Shown one piece after another: positions 11,771-22,014 of a DNA stretch of 64,000 nucleotides. Within the stretch, counting starts at the first letter, position 1; each line of letters begins with the position of its first letter. Below the pieces are notes generated by a model. That model was not told the DNA's origin. It worked only from the letters and a program-made list of their open reading frames with translations, and made no database searches. The DNA is from Helianthus annuus (lineage: Eukaryota; Streptophyta; Magnoliopsida; Asterales; Asteraceae). Location of the stretch: NCBI RefSeq assembly GCF_002127325.2, contig NC_035433.2, positions 80,046,079-80,110,078 of the forward strand, given 5' to 3'. Position numbers and translations under genes: made by a program.

Positions 11771-12470
11771 ATGAGTGTGCCGGATGTTCCGGGAGGAACT
11801 ATTGATAGTCTTAGGATTGTTGATAGTGGAGCGTCCATGTACAAGATCAACGACATAAGGCTCCAAAATATTGTTACATCTTGGAGAATATGGTTGCCAT
11901 TGATGGAGAGAAAGGAAAGGGAAAAGAAGACAAAAATTCCCATGAAGGAATGTCTGGTGAAAAAGGAATGAAGTTAAAAAAATCGACCAGATGAAAAATA
12001 TGCCAAAATTTGGTTGTTATGGTTTTTGATCGGGTCCTCAGGAAAGATTCCAATGAAATGTACGTACCTGCTGCACGTCTGAAGTTCAAAATCATCAAGA
12101 TGAACGTGCAGTGTACATTTCTTCGCGGTGTGATTGAAGAAAATGTGTTTGTTGAACAAACCTACCGGGTGTGCGGATGCCTTGGCGTGGATTGAACAAC
12201 CGCACACTACTTTTCAAAGAGAAAGTCAAAGACCTTCGCTTGTGCAATGTGGAAGACTAGCCGGACCCGGAGGTTTATGATCTTGTTGTTGTGAAGAGTT
12301 TTCTCGGATTAAGTGAAGTAGCTATAAATATCGACCTCGTCAATGTTGTCATGGTCCGCACCACTTACCGACGTGCCAACTCATTTTTCCAAAATTCGAT
12401 AAATCATTTCTAATTAAAATTAATTTTGGTAAACGGCATTGAGGTAAAACATGAGTCAAAACGATATCGG
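11771..12470 (+). pseudogene. pol: pol remnant of element A
   Basis: Readable pieces are the protease start (PGGTIDSLRIVDSGASMYKI), then an RT scrap (MYVPAARL, FKIIKMNVQCTFLRGVIEEN, VFVEQ), then near 12340 a scrap of the RNase H end with HTDDQ/LFTKAF-type sequence that has decayed. Integrase and most RT are absent. B carries the same pieces with matching junctions at 28110-29009, so the deletion is ancestral. Confidence 0.8.
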
Positions 12471-12635
12471 AAAATCATTTTTGTAAATACCTTTGTGTTT
12501 TTAAAATTTATCTTAGTTTGTTGATTTTAGGGGGAGTAAATCCAAAATTTGAAAATCCAAAAACATTGAAAAATTTAAAAACACAAAAACAATACAAAAT
12601 CAAAAATGAGTTTCCAGGCGAGCAAAAGAGAATAT

Positions 12636-12657
12636 GATAGTACATCAGTGGTCTATC
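12636..12657 (+). ncRNA. Conserved GATAG stem-loop (A copy)
   Basis: GATAG and CTATC flank a loop containing ACATCAGTGG. It is found at the same relative position after pol in B (27922-27943), C (18348-18369) and E (48549-48570). Function unknown. Confidence 0.55.
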
Positions 12658-13052
12658 CAAACCTCTTTAAACCCTAAATGAAAAACGATAAGCAGCTCTA
12701 TATAAGATGTATCGGTAGGCTCACAATCATTTTAAAGTGTGCAGGGTGATATAAATCTTAAATCGACTGAAGACCAGGTGGGAACCATTCATTGGCATAT
12801 CGTCTTAGTACCGAAATTTCGTTTGATAGATTGCCGAGGTTCTGAGATATTCGGTCTTTATGCTGCTTATCATCTGGGTATCATGGTTGTATCTTTTACC
12901 GAAAAATAACGGGGACGCAAGTCTAGATCTTCCATGATACTATACATACGTGTACATATTTCATTCGACCTCAATAAGTGATAAACAATCACATGTCCAA
13001 ACAAAATAAGTGATAAAATATCACATTTATCCGGGAGTCAAGTTCGTCTCTC

Positions 13053-13075
13053 TGCTGTACGAAAGTACTGACCTG
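13053..13075 (+). ncRNA. Conserved GNRA-type hairpin (A copy)
   Basis: The stem GTAC/GTAC closes a GAAA loop, between constant CTGCT and TGACCTG. Counterparts are in B (27506-27528), C (17924-17946) and, with a compensated stem change, E (48815-48836 and 48982-49004). It is probably an RNA element of the retrotransposon transcript; its role is unknown. Confidence 0.55.
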
Positions 13076-13152
13076 TTCACGGACTTGCTCCTGTGCCCTC
13101 ATGCATATGAAAATCAAGTTCCTCATCAATAACTGATTCTATCACATAGGGC

Positions 13153-13374
13153 TTGTTTTCAATCAAAATAAGTGAGAATCTCACATCATATACGGTCAAA
13201 CAGATGATAATCGGTATACTCACCGGTAAGATGAACCCTCGTGCATACCTTGATACGGGAATGTGTCGTGATGTGGATGAACACCGGTCGGTAAGTATAA
13301 ATCATACCTTAACGTATCCCCTCGCCATGATTACATCTGATAAGTCGAGCTTATGTGGACAACAATACCGATAA
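13153..13374 (+). other. Small sense frame conserved in the 3' regions of A, B and C
   Basis: An open frame of 73 codons (FSIKISENLTSYTVKQMIIG...) recurs with few changes in B (27428 to 27207) and C (17866 to 17624), always in the sense of the element. It has no recognised domain, no second-family homologue in E, and sits between the GNRA-type hairpin and the third conserved block. Conservation may only reflect shared noncoding sequence. Confidence 0.3.
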
Positions 13375-13440
13375 TTGTTATAGGATGCTTATCTTAATGT
13401 GAACTAATTGAACAGAAGAGCGTTTTGGCGTGACCGTACA

Positions 13441-13476
13441 CTGATATGATTCTCTTACCCTCGAAACTCACAAAAA
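13441..13476 (+). other. Third conserved noncoding block (A copy)
   Basis: CTGATATGATTCTCTTAC followed by AAACTCACAAAA. The same pair of boxes occurs in C (17522-17556), B (15947-15982) and E (49284-49316). Function unknown. Confidence 0.55.
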
Positions 13477-14060
13477 GAATGTCTGTAAATATTTATTTAA
13501 TGCTTTCAGTTTCTGCACCTTTGTATATATTTATTTACTGCTTTCAGTCTTTACATTTCAAATATTCAAAAAAAAAATTCCAAAAAGATTTTAGGTGTGT
13601 TTTAATATAAACTTTCTAAAAGCCAAAAAGATTTTATTTCTATCTTATTTTCGATTGTACGATGTTGGAGCTCGAGTCTTCGTTACCTGAAACCTGATTG
13701 AAAACCAAAGTGACTAAATTTTCATAAACGGTCAAAATTTGCAAGTTTTGAAAGTTAAAAACTAAAATTGACAAATTTGTTAAACTTTCAAACTGTCGGA
13801 CGGTAGTTGATTGAAATATGGTCACATGTGTGTTGCTTGTTTATGTTAACTATATTCCAAGCGGTTGTTCTCATTATGCGTTTAGATTTCTTGCATGTGC
13901 AGATTCTAAAGGCAAGGAGAACATGGTCGATGACAAGCTTCGGAATGAAGACACGATGTGAAGGCACTCAAATGATGAAGATGATCGAGTTGCCGCCGAC
14001 CATCATCAATACCACAAGGATCTCAGGTACTGAAGATCAAGTCATTCACGAGCATAACTC

Positions 14061-14220
14061 AAGGGGGAGCTTATGTTAAGGGGGAGTTTGTCAACACACT
14101 TCCTACATGAAACGGGGAGTTTGTTGATACACTTTCTACTTAGGACGCGTGAAGACTTTGAAGATCCTCCGACATGGAAGACATGGAAGATGAACCTCAC
14201 GAGTAGCGTACAAGGGGGAG
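14061..14220 (+). other. Multiple polypurine tracts of A
   Basis: AAGGGGGAG occurs at 14061-14069, 14078-14086 and 14212-14220, with a variant CGGGGAG at 14113-14119. The last lies 2 nt from the 3' LTR and is the presumed plus-strand primer. The third is followed by TTTGTTGATACAC, which copies the PPT-LTR junction. Multiple PPTs are a known Sirevirus trait. Confidence 0.8.
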
Positions 14221-14222
14221 TT

Positions 14223-14512
14223 TGTTGATACATATTATGTGGTCGCGACTCGGTTCGGTTCAATTCGGTTCGGTTCAATTCGGTTCGGTTCAACTTGGTT
14301 TTGACACGGTTAGGTTCGGCTCAAGCCTGACGTCACGACATTCCTCCGTCGTGCGTCCCAGAGTTCGACACTCGAAGCACGGAGAGCCTCGAACCATTCC
14401 CGTCGCCACATCACCATGACATCACCATGATGATGTGATGATGATGTCATGATGAGGTCATAAGTTGACTAAACATTTCAATTCTTCAAATGTGAATTTC
14501 ACGTAAAGAATG
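14223..14512 (+). repeat. 3' LTR of element A, left part
   Basis: This matches the start of the A 5' LTR until AAGAATG, where element B begins. The remainder is at 33049-33512. Confidence 0.9.
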
Positions 14513-15244
14513 TGTAGGTCCGTTTGCGAATCGTCGGACGACAATGATTTCTTGTTTCGGGTGCCAAAACGAGTGCGGAATCCCTGTTACGACACAAACC
14601 GAGCGAGAGAGTGAACAATACATAAAGATATCAACGATTAACAGTTACGTGTATTGATTTCGACAAAGTTTCGGTACAATATTCGACAAATACAAAGCTC
14701 ACCGGAACTTTCTCTCTCTACACTCTCTCTCTCTAGCTTATCAAGCTTTGTGTTTCTGTCTCAGTTTACTGCTTATAAAGGATCAGGGTCGACGAAAACG
14801 AAGCAGGTAGTTGACGAAACTCATTTTTGTCGACGAAACACTTCAAAGTCGACGAAACACAAAGAGTTTCTTCGACATGCAATCTGCTAAATAATGGGTT
14901 TCGGCCCAAAGATGTTGTTTCAGCCCAATGTGAGCAGCCCAAGGAAGTTGATTGGTTGATGCGTAGAAATGTCAGGCCCAAAAACAATTCTTTACGTACA
15001 CATGAATTCCCATAATCAAGTTTGTAAAGTTTAGTCAACATATGACATCATCATGACATCATCATGATGATGTCATGATGATGTGGCAGCGGGAACCGGC
15101 TCACGGAGCTTCGTGCTTCGCGTGTCGAACTCTGGGGCGCAAGACGAAGGAATGTCGTGACGCCGGGCTTGAGCCGAGCCTAACCGAGTTGAACCGAACC
15201 GAGTTGAACCGAACAGAGTCGCGACCACATAATATGTATCAACA
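14513..15244 (-). repeat. 3' LTR of element B (732 bp)
   Basis: TGTAGGTCCG...TATCAACA on the plus strand. It is homologous to the reverse complement of the A LTR. The U5 motif is at 14573-14583. CGACGAAAC-type motifs lie at 14790-14880, a CATGATGATGTCA palindromic stretch near 15043-15085 and GAACCGAACC repeats near 15190. Confidence 0.9.
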
Positions 15245-15245
15245 A

Positions 15246-15256
15246 CTCCCCCTTGG
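15246..15256 (-). other. Polypurine tract of B
   Basis: CCAAGGGGGAG on the minus strand, immediately before the 3' LTR. Weaker PPT-like sequences follow near 15345, 15380 and 15400. Confidence 0.8.
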
Positions 15257-16021
15257 ACGCTACTCGTGATGTTCATCTTCCATGTCTTCCATGTCGGAGG
15301 ATCTTCAAAGTCTTCACGTGTCGTAAGTAGAAAGTGTAACAACAAACTCCACTTTTTCATTTAGGAAGTGTGTTAACAAAATCTCCCTTAACATAAGCTC
15401 TCCTTTGAGTTATGCTCGTGAATATTTTGATCTTCAATTCTTTAGATCCTTGTGGTGTTGATGAAGGGTCAGCGGCAACTTGATCATCTTTGTCTTTTGA
15501 GTGCCTCCACGTCGTGTCTTTATTCCGAAGCTTATCATCGAACATGTTCTCCTTGCCTTTAGCATCGGCACATGCAAGAAAGCTAAACGCGTAATGAGAA
15601 CAAACGCTTGGAATATAGTTAACATAAACAAGCGACACACATGTGACCACATTTCAATCAACTACCGTCCGACAGTTTGAAAGTTTAACAAATTGTTCAG
15701 TTTTAGGTTTTTAACTTTCAAAACTTGCAAATTTTGACCGTTTATGAAGATTTAGTCGATTTGGTTTTCAATCAGGTTTCAGGTAACGAAGACTCGAGCT
15801 CCAACGTACAATCGAAAATAAGATAGAAATAAAATCTTTTTGGCTTTTATAAATTTTATATAAAAACACACTTAAAATCTTTTTGGTATTTTTCAATAAT
15901 TCAAATGTAAAGACAGAAAGCAGTAAATAAATATTTACAAACATTCTTTTTGCGAGTTTCGAGGGTAAGAGAATCATATCAGTGTGTGGTCACGCCAAAA
16001 CGCTCTTGTTGTTCAATTAGT
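15257..16021 (-). other. 3' noncoding region of B, outer part
   Basis: Homologous to the A and C 3' regions, with the third conserved block at 15947-15982. It is cut at 16021 by element C and resumes at 27179. Confidence 0.8.
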
Positions 16022-16646
16022 TGTAGGTCCCTTTTCTCGGAGGATCGAGAACAAACCTAAACCTTGTTATACTAACCCACTAGCGAGTGCGGAATCCAAG
16101 CTAGTAGGCAAACCGGGATGAAGCAAGAACAAACACAAGAACACACAAAGTTCACCGATTAACACCACTGTATTAATACGTATGAAGGTTTACGGTTACA
16201 AGCACAAGGTTTACAATCTGTTTGCAAACTCTCTAAAGTATGTGTGTGTGTGTTTTTCAGCAGAGTTTCTCTAACTCTCTATGTGTGCATCAGTCTAACA
16301 CTAACACACTGCATGGGTATTTATACCCATACATAACAGGTCTTGGTCGAAGGATCGATAGATGGTCCGAAGGATCATCTGTCGATGACAATGTGTCCGA
16401 AAGATCAGCATGGACATCGAAGGATCATCCTTCGATGCCTAATGTTCGAACCATGGTCGAACCATATCTTTCGAGCACCTCGAAGGATTAGCAGTATCCT
16501 TCGAGGCTATCCTTCGATCCAGACAACATCATGTTGTCCAAGTCAAACTAGGAGGATAGTTGACTTGGTCAACTTACAGACTGATTTAGGACATCGTTTA
16601 CATACAGACTGAATACAGACAAAGTACAGACACAAGTGCACCAACA
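16022..16646 (-). repeat. 3' LTR of element C (625 bp)
   Basis: TGTAGGTCCC...CACCAACA on the plus strand. The U5 motif is at 16087-16097 and a palindromic TATA region GGGTATTTATACCC at 16315-16328. TCGAAGGAT/ATCCTTCGA/CTTTCGA motifs lie at 16343-16530. Confidence 0.95.
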
Positions 16647-16648
16647 AA

Positions 16649-16659
16649 CTCCCCCTTGG
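16649..16659 (-). other. Polypurine tract of C
   Basis: CCAAGGGGGAG on the minus strand, 2 nt from the 3' LTR. Further AAGGGGGAG-type tracts lie near 16862 and 16881, with one weaker form near 16830. Confidence 0.85.
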
Positions 16660-17923
16660 CTGTAGCTTTGTCTTTATCTTGTCTTTATCTTCTATAGATG
16701 TAGACTTGTCTCGAACTTCGACAGTCTTTGGTCTTCGAGTTTCCAAAACTCTGATGTCCTTTCAAGTCTTCATGGTCGGAGGATCTTCAAAGTCTTCACG
16801 TCTTGAAAGCAGAGAGTGTATCAACAAACTACCCGTATCATGTAGGCAGTGTGTTAACAAACTCCCCCTTAGCATAAGCTCCCCCTTGAGTTATGCTCGT
16901 GAAATACTTTAACTTTATGAAGTGAGATCCTTGTGGTGTTGATGATGGCCAGCGGCAACTCGATCATCTTCATCTTTAGAGCGCCTTCTCGTCGTGTCTT
17001 CATTCCAAAGCCTGTCATCGACCATGTTCTCCTAGCCTTTAGAATCTGCACATGCAAGAAATCTAAACGCGTAATGAGAACAACTGCTTGGAACATAGTA
17101 TGAGCAAATGACACACGAATGACCATGTCACAATCAAGCACCGTCCGACAGTTTGAAAGTTTAATAAATTTTTCAAATTTTAAATTCTAACTTTCAAAAC
17201 ATGCAAATTTCGACCGTTTATGAAGATTTAGTCAGTTTGGTTTTCGTTCAGGTTTCAGGCAACGAAGACTTGAGCTCCAACATCGTACGATCGAAAATAA
17301 AGTAGAAATAAAATCTTTTTGGCTTTTATAAAATTTATATTAAAACACTCCTAAAATCTTTTTGGTATTTTTGAAAGTAAAAGACAACAATTTAAAATCC
17401 TTTGAGTGTTATCAAACGACATCACCGCTAATGTCGTGCTGATATGCACCAAACGACGAAACTGTTTAAAAGAAAGCAATAAAAGTTAAGCAGTAAATAA
17501 ATAAATATATACAAACATTCTTTTTGTGAGTTTCGAGGGTAAGAGAATCATATCAGTGTACGGTCATGCCAAAACACTCTTGTTGTTCAGTTAGTTAACA
17601 TTAAGATAAGCATCCTATAACAATTATCGGTATTGTTGTCCACTTAAGCTCAACTTATCAGATGTAATCATGTTTAGAGGATACGTTAATGTATGGTTTA
17701 TACTTACCAACCGGTGTTCATCCACATCACGACACATTCCCGTATCAAGGTATGCACGAGAGTTCATCTTACCGGTGAGTATACCGATTATCATCTGTTT
17801 GACCGTATAAATTGTGAGATACTCACTTATTTTGATTTGAAAACAAGTCCTTTGTGATATAATCACTTATTGATGAGGAACTTGATTTTCATATGCATGA
17901 GGGCACAGGTGCAAGTCCGTGAA

Positions 17924-17946
17924 CAGGTCAGTACTTCCGTACAGCA
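17924..17946 (-). ncRNA. Conserved GNRA-type hairpin (C copy)
   Basis: Stem GTAC/GTAC with loop GGAA on the minus strand. The loop differs from A and B (GAAA) but keeps the GNRA pattern. Confidence 0.55.
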
Positions 17947-18347
17947 GAGAGACGAACTTGACACCCGGATAAATGTGATATTTTATCACTTATTTGTTTT
18001 GGACATGTGATTGTTTATCACTTATTGAGGTCGAATGCAGTATGCAATATGTACACGTATGTATAGTATCATGGAAGATCTAGACTTGCGTCCCCGTTAT
18101 TTTTCGGTAAAAGATACAACCATGATACCCAGATGATAAGCAGCATAAAGACCGAATATCTCAGAACCTCGGCAATCTATCAAACGAAATTTCGGTACTA
18201 AGACCATATGCCAATGAATGGTTCCCACCTGGTCTTCAGTCGATTAAGATTTATATCACCCTGCACACTTTAAAATGATTGTGAGCCTACCGATACATCT
18301 TATATAGAGCTGCTTATCGTTTTGCATTTAAGGTATAAAGAGGTTTG

Positions 18348-18369
18348 GATAGACCACTGATGTACTATC
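18348..18369 (-). ncRNA. Conserved GATAG stem-loop (C copy)
   Basis: The minus strand has GATAG, loop with ACATCAGTGG, CTATC, as in A. Confidence 0.55.
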
Positions 18370-18548
18370 ATTTTCTCTTTTGCTCTCCAGGAAACTCATT
18401 TTTGATTTTCTATTGTTTTTGTGTTTTTGAAATTTTTCGATGTTTTTGTATTTTCCGATTTTTGGATTTACTCCCCCTAAAATCAACAAACTAAGATAAA
18501 TTTAAAAACACACAAAGATATTTACAAAAATGATTTTCCGATGTTGGT

Positions 18549-21500
18549 TTACTCTTGCTTGACCTTAATGCCATTTACCAATAATAAGAAGTCAAATCTA
18601 GATTTGTCAAAAGCTTTGGTAAATAAGTCGGCACGTTGGTCATCGGTGTGGACCTTAACAACATCGATTAGCCTTTTCTCAAAGCAATCACGTATGAAGT
18701 GATATTTGATTTCGATGTGTTTAGTCTTTGAATGCTGCACAGGATTTCTAGTGATATCTAAAGCAGCAGAATTATCAACGTAAATAGGAGTAGTTAGGAA
18801 TTCAAAACCGTAGTCCCGCAATTGTTGTTGGATCCAAAGAACTTGTGAACAACAACTTGAGGCAGCAATGTATTCAGCTTCGCATGTTGATGTAGCGACA
18901 CACGTCTGCTTCTTGCACTGCCAGGTGACTAGGCGATTTCCTAAAAACTGACATCCAGCCGTTGTGGATTTGCCGTCGATTTTACATCCGCCAAAATCAG
19001 AATCACTGAATGCGACCAAGTCAAAGTTATTATCCCTAGGATACCACAGACCGGTGTCTGGATAAGCCTTCAAATAACGAAAAATCCTTTTGACAGCTGC
19101 AAGATGTGAGGCCTTCGGGTTGACTTGATATCTGGCAAGCAGGCATGTTGGGTACATTATATCTGGCCTTGATGCTGTGAGATACATAAGGGATCCGATC
19201 ATCGCGCGATAGTATGAAGGGCTAACAGGTTCACCCTTCAAGTCAGGAGTAATTCCATGATTAGTTGGCAATGGGGTACCAATAGGCGCTGCATCGGACA
19301 TCTGGAACCGGCTCAAGATGTCTCCAACATATTTAGTCTGATGGATGAATATCCCAGACTTCGTTTGTTGCACTTGTAGGCCCAAAAAGAAATTCATTTC
19401 CCCCATAGCACTCATCTCGAACTTATCCTGCATGATGCGCTCGAAATTCCTACACAAAACATCATTAGTAGAACCGAAAATAATATCATCAACATATACC
19501 TGAACCAGAAGAAGATCCCCATCTTGTTCTTTGATGAAGAGAGTACAATCGATAAGACCTCTTCGAAAACCGTTCTCCAGCAGATATGTAGATAAGGTTG
19601 CATACCAAGCTCGTGGCGCTTGATGAAGACCATAGAGAGCTTTGTTGAGCAACCAAACCCGATCGGGATGAACAGGATCTTCAAAACCTGGAGGCTGTTC
19701 GACATATACCTCTTCTTCAACCACACCATGTAAAAATGCACTTTTGACGTCCATCTGGTAAACTTTGAATCCTTTGAATGAGGCATAAGCCAGAAAGATC
19801 CGAATAGCTTCCAGACGTGCAACTGGTGCATAGACTTCGTTGTAGTCGATTCCTTCTATCTGACGAAAACCTTGAACGACTAAACGAGCTTTGTTCCGAA
19901 TAACTACTCCACGGTCGTCTTTCTTGCACTTGAAGACCCATCGAGTGCCAATCTTCTTGTAGTTCTCGGGTTTTTCAACAAGCTTCCAAACACCAAGCTT
20001 GTGAAATTGCTGTAATTCTTCCTGCATGGCTTCAACCCAAGCACTGTCTTTCAATGCTTCCTTCCACGACTTTGGTTCTTCTTGTGACACATAACACGCG
20101 AAGGACCAGTCATTTTGTTGACCAGATTCTCTTATAGCTGAATACAAACCAGCATTCCGGTTGTTTCTCAGCTGATTACGCGTCTGCACCCCGCGATGGA
20201 CATCTCCTATGATATTCTGCTGGGGATGGGTATCGTGAATCCGCATTTCAGGATTATCTGGCACACGTGCATTGATACCCAAATTGTTCAGATTAAGATC
20301 AACAACCAACTCCACACCAGGAATGTGGTTAGAAGTGGATGCATTCCCTTCAGCAGTATCTATATTCTGCGTATGAGGTGTATCCCCAGAGGCACCTTGA
20401 ACAGGAGCAGCTGGAGCTGAAGATCCTTCGGCTGCATCATGATATTCATCATCTTCAGAAGAGTCATTATAATCAGCAGCATCTTCATAAACCTCATTTT
20501 GAACCATAATGTTGACTGACGTAGAAGCTTGAGGGTCAACAACAATAGGTCTAACCAATGGCGAGACAGCAGCGTTGTCACTTTCCAACAACATTCGAGC
20601 CGCTGCTGATTCTTCGTCAAAGGTTGGCAGATTGAAGGAGTCAAATAGCCCATCATAATCGAACATCCACGGATCACCCGGAGCCCTAACAGGACTCGTG
20701 TACCTTTGAACCCTAACTTCACTCCATAGCTCAATCTTTTTGGTAGCTAGATTCCAAACACGAAAATTCGGAGTTGCATATCCAAGGAAGAAACCCTCGA
20801 TAGCTCGTGCACCAAACTTTCCATCCGGTTCAATCATAGTACAAGGAGCACCAAACGGTTCAAGGTAAGAAAGATCCGGTTTCCTTCTCTGAAGGAGTTC
20901 GAAGCAAGTCTTGCCATGTCTCTTAACTGTAAGAACTCTGTTCAACGTGTAGCAAGCAGCCGATACAGCCTCTCCCCAGAATTGAATAGGGAGTTCCGAC
21001 TCTACTAACATTGTTCTTGCAGTTTCAATAATAGTTCGATTCTTCCTCTCAGCGACACCATTTTGTTGTGGAGTATAACGAGAACTGTACTCATGAAGAA
21101 TGCCTTTAGAAGTACAAAACTCATCCATAACTTGATTCTTGAATTCAGTTCCATTGTCGCTTCGGATCCTTTTCACTTTCAACGTATAGAGATTCTCCAA
21201 CATTGTAAGAAGATCCTTGAGGATGCCAGGAGTTTCACTCTTGTGTGCCATAAAAGATACCCAAGAAAATCTAGAGTAGTCATCAGTAACTACTAAACAA
21301 TAAGCATCACCAAACGTTGTCTTGTGCTTCATAGGTCCAAAAAGGTCCATATGAAGACGTTCGAGAGGCATGCTGACAGTGTTGATTTTCTTCAAAGGGT
21401 GAGACTTCTTCGTTTGCTTCCCCTTTTGGCAAGAGACACAGATATCTTGTAGATGAAAACTTCTTACAGGCACACCATTCACAAGATTATTTTTCACCAA

Positions 21501-21995
21501 ATGGTTCATTTTTCTCAAGTGAATGTGTCCCATTCTTCTGTGCCAAGATATAGACTCCTTTTCTGTGGCTTTTGAGACAAAACAAGTAACTTGTGCAGAT
21601 GTAGTAATCGCTTGGCTCATATCGAGAATATAAAGATCATTAACTCTCGGAGCCGATAAGAGAACCCATTCTTGTGGAATTTTGAATCCAGGCTTCAGCA
21701 CATAACAGCCAGCATCATCAAAAATCACTGAGAACTTTTTATCGCAGATTTGCGACACACTGAGAAGATTGTGATCAATTTGCTTCACATAATTGATCTT
21801 ATCAAAGCACACGATGCCATTGGAGATACTTCCTTCTCCAGTGATGTACCCTCCTTTATCACCCGCAAAGGCAACATACCCTCCTCTGATATTTCTCACG
21901 TCATACAGGAGCCGTAAGTCGCCAGTCATGTGCCTGGATGCTCCACTATCAACAATCCAATGACTATTAATAGTTCCTCCTAGAACATCCTGCAC
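18549..21995 (-). CDS. pol: Pol polyprotein of element C (protease, integrase, RT, RNase H)
   Basis: The open frame of 1148 codons begins after an in-frame TGA at 22001-21999, with no ATG before the protease motif; the first codon listed is GTG. Domains in order: aspartic protease (DSGAS, Asp16); HHCC/pre-integrase (about 151-196); integrase with Asp217, Asp280 and Glu316 (D,D,E); a variable acidic linker (about 460-600); reverse transcriptase (about 650-890) with YVDD at 834-837; RNase H with Asp998/Asp1000, Glu1039 and Asp1074. This protease-IN-RT-RH order is that of Ty1/copia. It copies and integrates the element. All expected catalytic residues are present. Its frame is offset from gag, and how it is translated is discussed in the findings. 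Confidence 0.95.
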   Translation of the reverse strand: MQDVLGGTINSHWIVDSGASRHMTGDLRLLYDVRNIRGGYVAFAGDKGGYITGEGSISNGIVCFDKINYVKQIDHNLLSVSQICDKKFSVIFDDAGCYVLKPGFKIPQEWVLLSAPRVNDLYILDMSQAITTSAQVTCFVSKATEKESISWHRRMGHIHLRKMNHLVKNNLVNGVPVRSFHLQDICVSCQKGKQTKKSHPLKKINTVSMPLERLHMDLFGPMKHKTTFGDAYCLVVTDDYSRFSWVSFMAHKSETPGILKDLLTMLENLYTLKVKRIRSDNGTEFKNQVMDEFCTSKGILHEYSSRYTPQQNGVAERKNRTIIETARTMLVESELPIQFWGEAVSAACYTLNRVLTVKRHGKTCFELLQRRKPDLSYLEPFGAPCTMIEPDGKFGARAIEGFFLGYATPNFRVWNLATKKIELWSEVRVQRYTSPVRAPGDPWMFDYDGLFDSFNLPTFDEESAAARMLLESDNAAVSPLVRPIVVDPQASTSVNIMVQNEVYEDAADYNDSSEDDEYHDAAEGSSAPAAPVQGASGDTPHTQNIDTAEGNASTSNHIPGVELVVDLNLNNLGINARVPDNPEMRIHDTHPQQNIIGDVHRGVQTRNQLRNNRNAGLYSAIRESGQQNDWSFACYVSQEEPKSWKEALKDSAWVEAMQEELQQFHKLGVWKLVEKPENYKKIGTRWVFKCKKDDRGVVIRNKARLVVQGFRQIEGIDYNEVYAPVARLEAIRIFLAYASFKGFKVYQMDVKSAFLHGVVEEEVYVEQPPGFEDPVHPDRVWLLNKALYGLHQAPRAWYATLSTYLLENGFRRGLIDCTLFIKEQDGDLLLVQVYVDDIIFGSTNDVLCRNFERIMQDKFEMSAMGEMNFFLGLQVQQTKSGIFIHQTKYVGDILSRFQMSDAAPIGTPLPTNHGITPDLKGEPVSPSYYRAMIGSLMYLTASRPDIMYPTCLLARYQVNPKASHLAAVKRIFRYLKAYPDTGLWYPRDNNFDLVAFSDSDFGGCKIDGKSTTAGCQFLGNRLVTWQCKKQTCVATSTCEAEYIAASSCCSQVLWIQQQLRDYGFEFLTTPIYVDNSAALDITRNPVQHSKTKHIEIKYHFIRDCFEKRLIDVVKVHTDDQRADLFTKAFDKSRFDFLLLVNGIKVKQE

Positions 21996-22014
21996 ATGTC
22001 AAATAAACACATCA
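21987..22014 (-). promoter_or_regulatory. gag-pol junction of C with acceptor-like TGTGCAG|GAT
   Basis: The gag stop TGA is at 22014-22012, the pol-frame TGA 11 nt further at 22001-21999, then TGTGCAG|GAT. The same TGTGCAG|GAT sits at the junction in B and E, and TGTGTAG|GAG in D. It resembles a 3' splice site. Confidence 0.5.

Larger units (their letters stand above)
12471..14222 (+). other. 3' noncoding region of A with conserved blocks
   Basis: About 1.75 kb between pol remnant and 3' LTR is shared with B and C over most of its length and in short blocks with E. In order it holds a PPT-like AGGGGGAG (12529-12536), a stem-loop (12636-12657), a GNRA-type hairpin (13053-13075), a third block (13441-13476) and four polypurine tracts (14061-14220). 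Confidence 0.8.
16660..18548 (-). other. 3' noncoding region of C
   Basis: There is no long open frame. It holds the third conserved block (17522-17556), the small conserved frame (17866-17624), the GNRA-type hairpin (17924-17946), the GATAG stem-loop (18348-18369) and a PPT-like tract after pol (18471-18478). Confidence 0.8.

Noticed and set aside
14223..15244. Adjacent A and B LTRs as two solo LTRs
   Set aside because: The target duplications pair them with LTRs at 7620 and 32393, and internal regions are present.
16240..16612. Open frames inside both C LTRs
   Set aside because: They are antisense to the element and identical because the LTRs are identical; no domain is seen.
22000..22014. 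Ribosomal frameshift between gag and pol in C
   Set aside because: The pol frame has its own stop 3' of the gag stop, so a single shift before the gag stop cannot reach pol.
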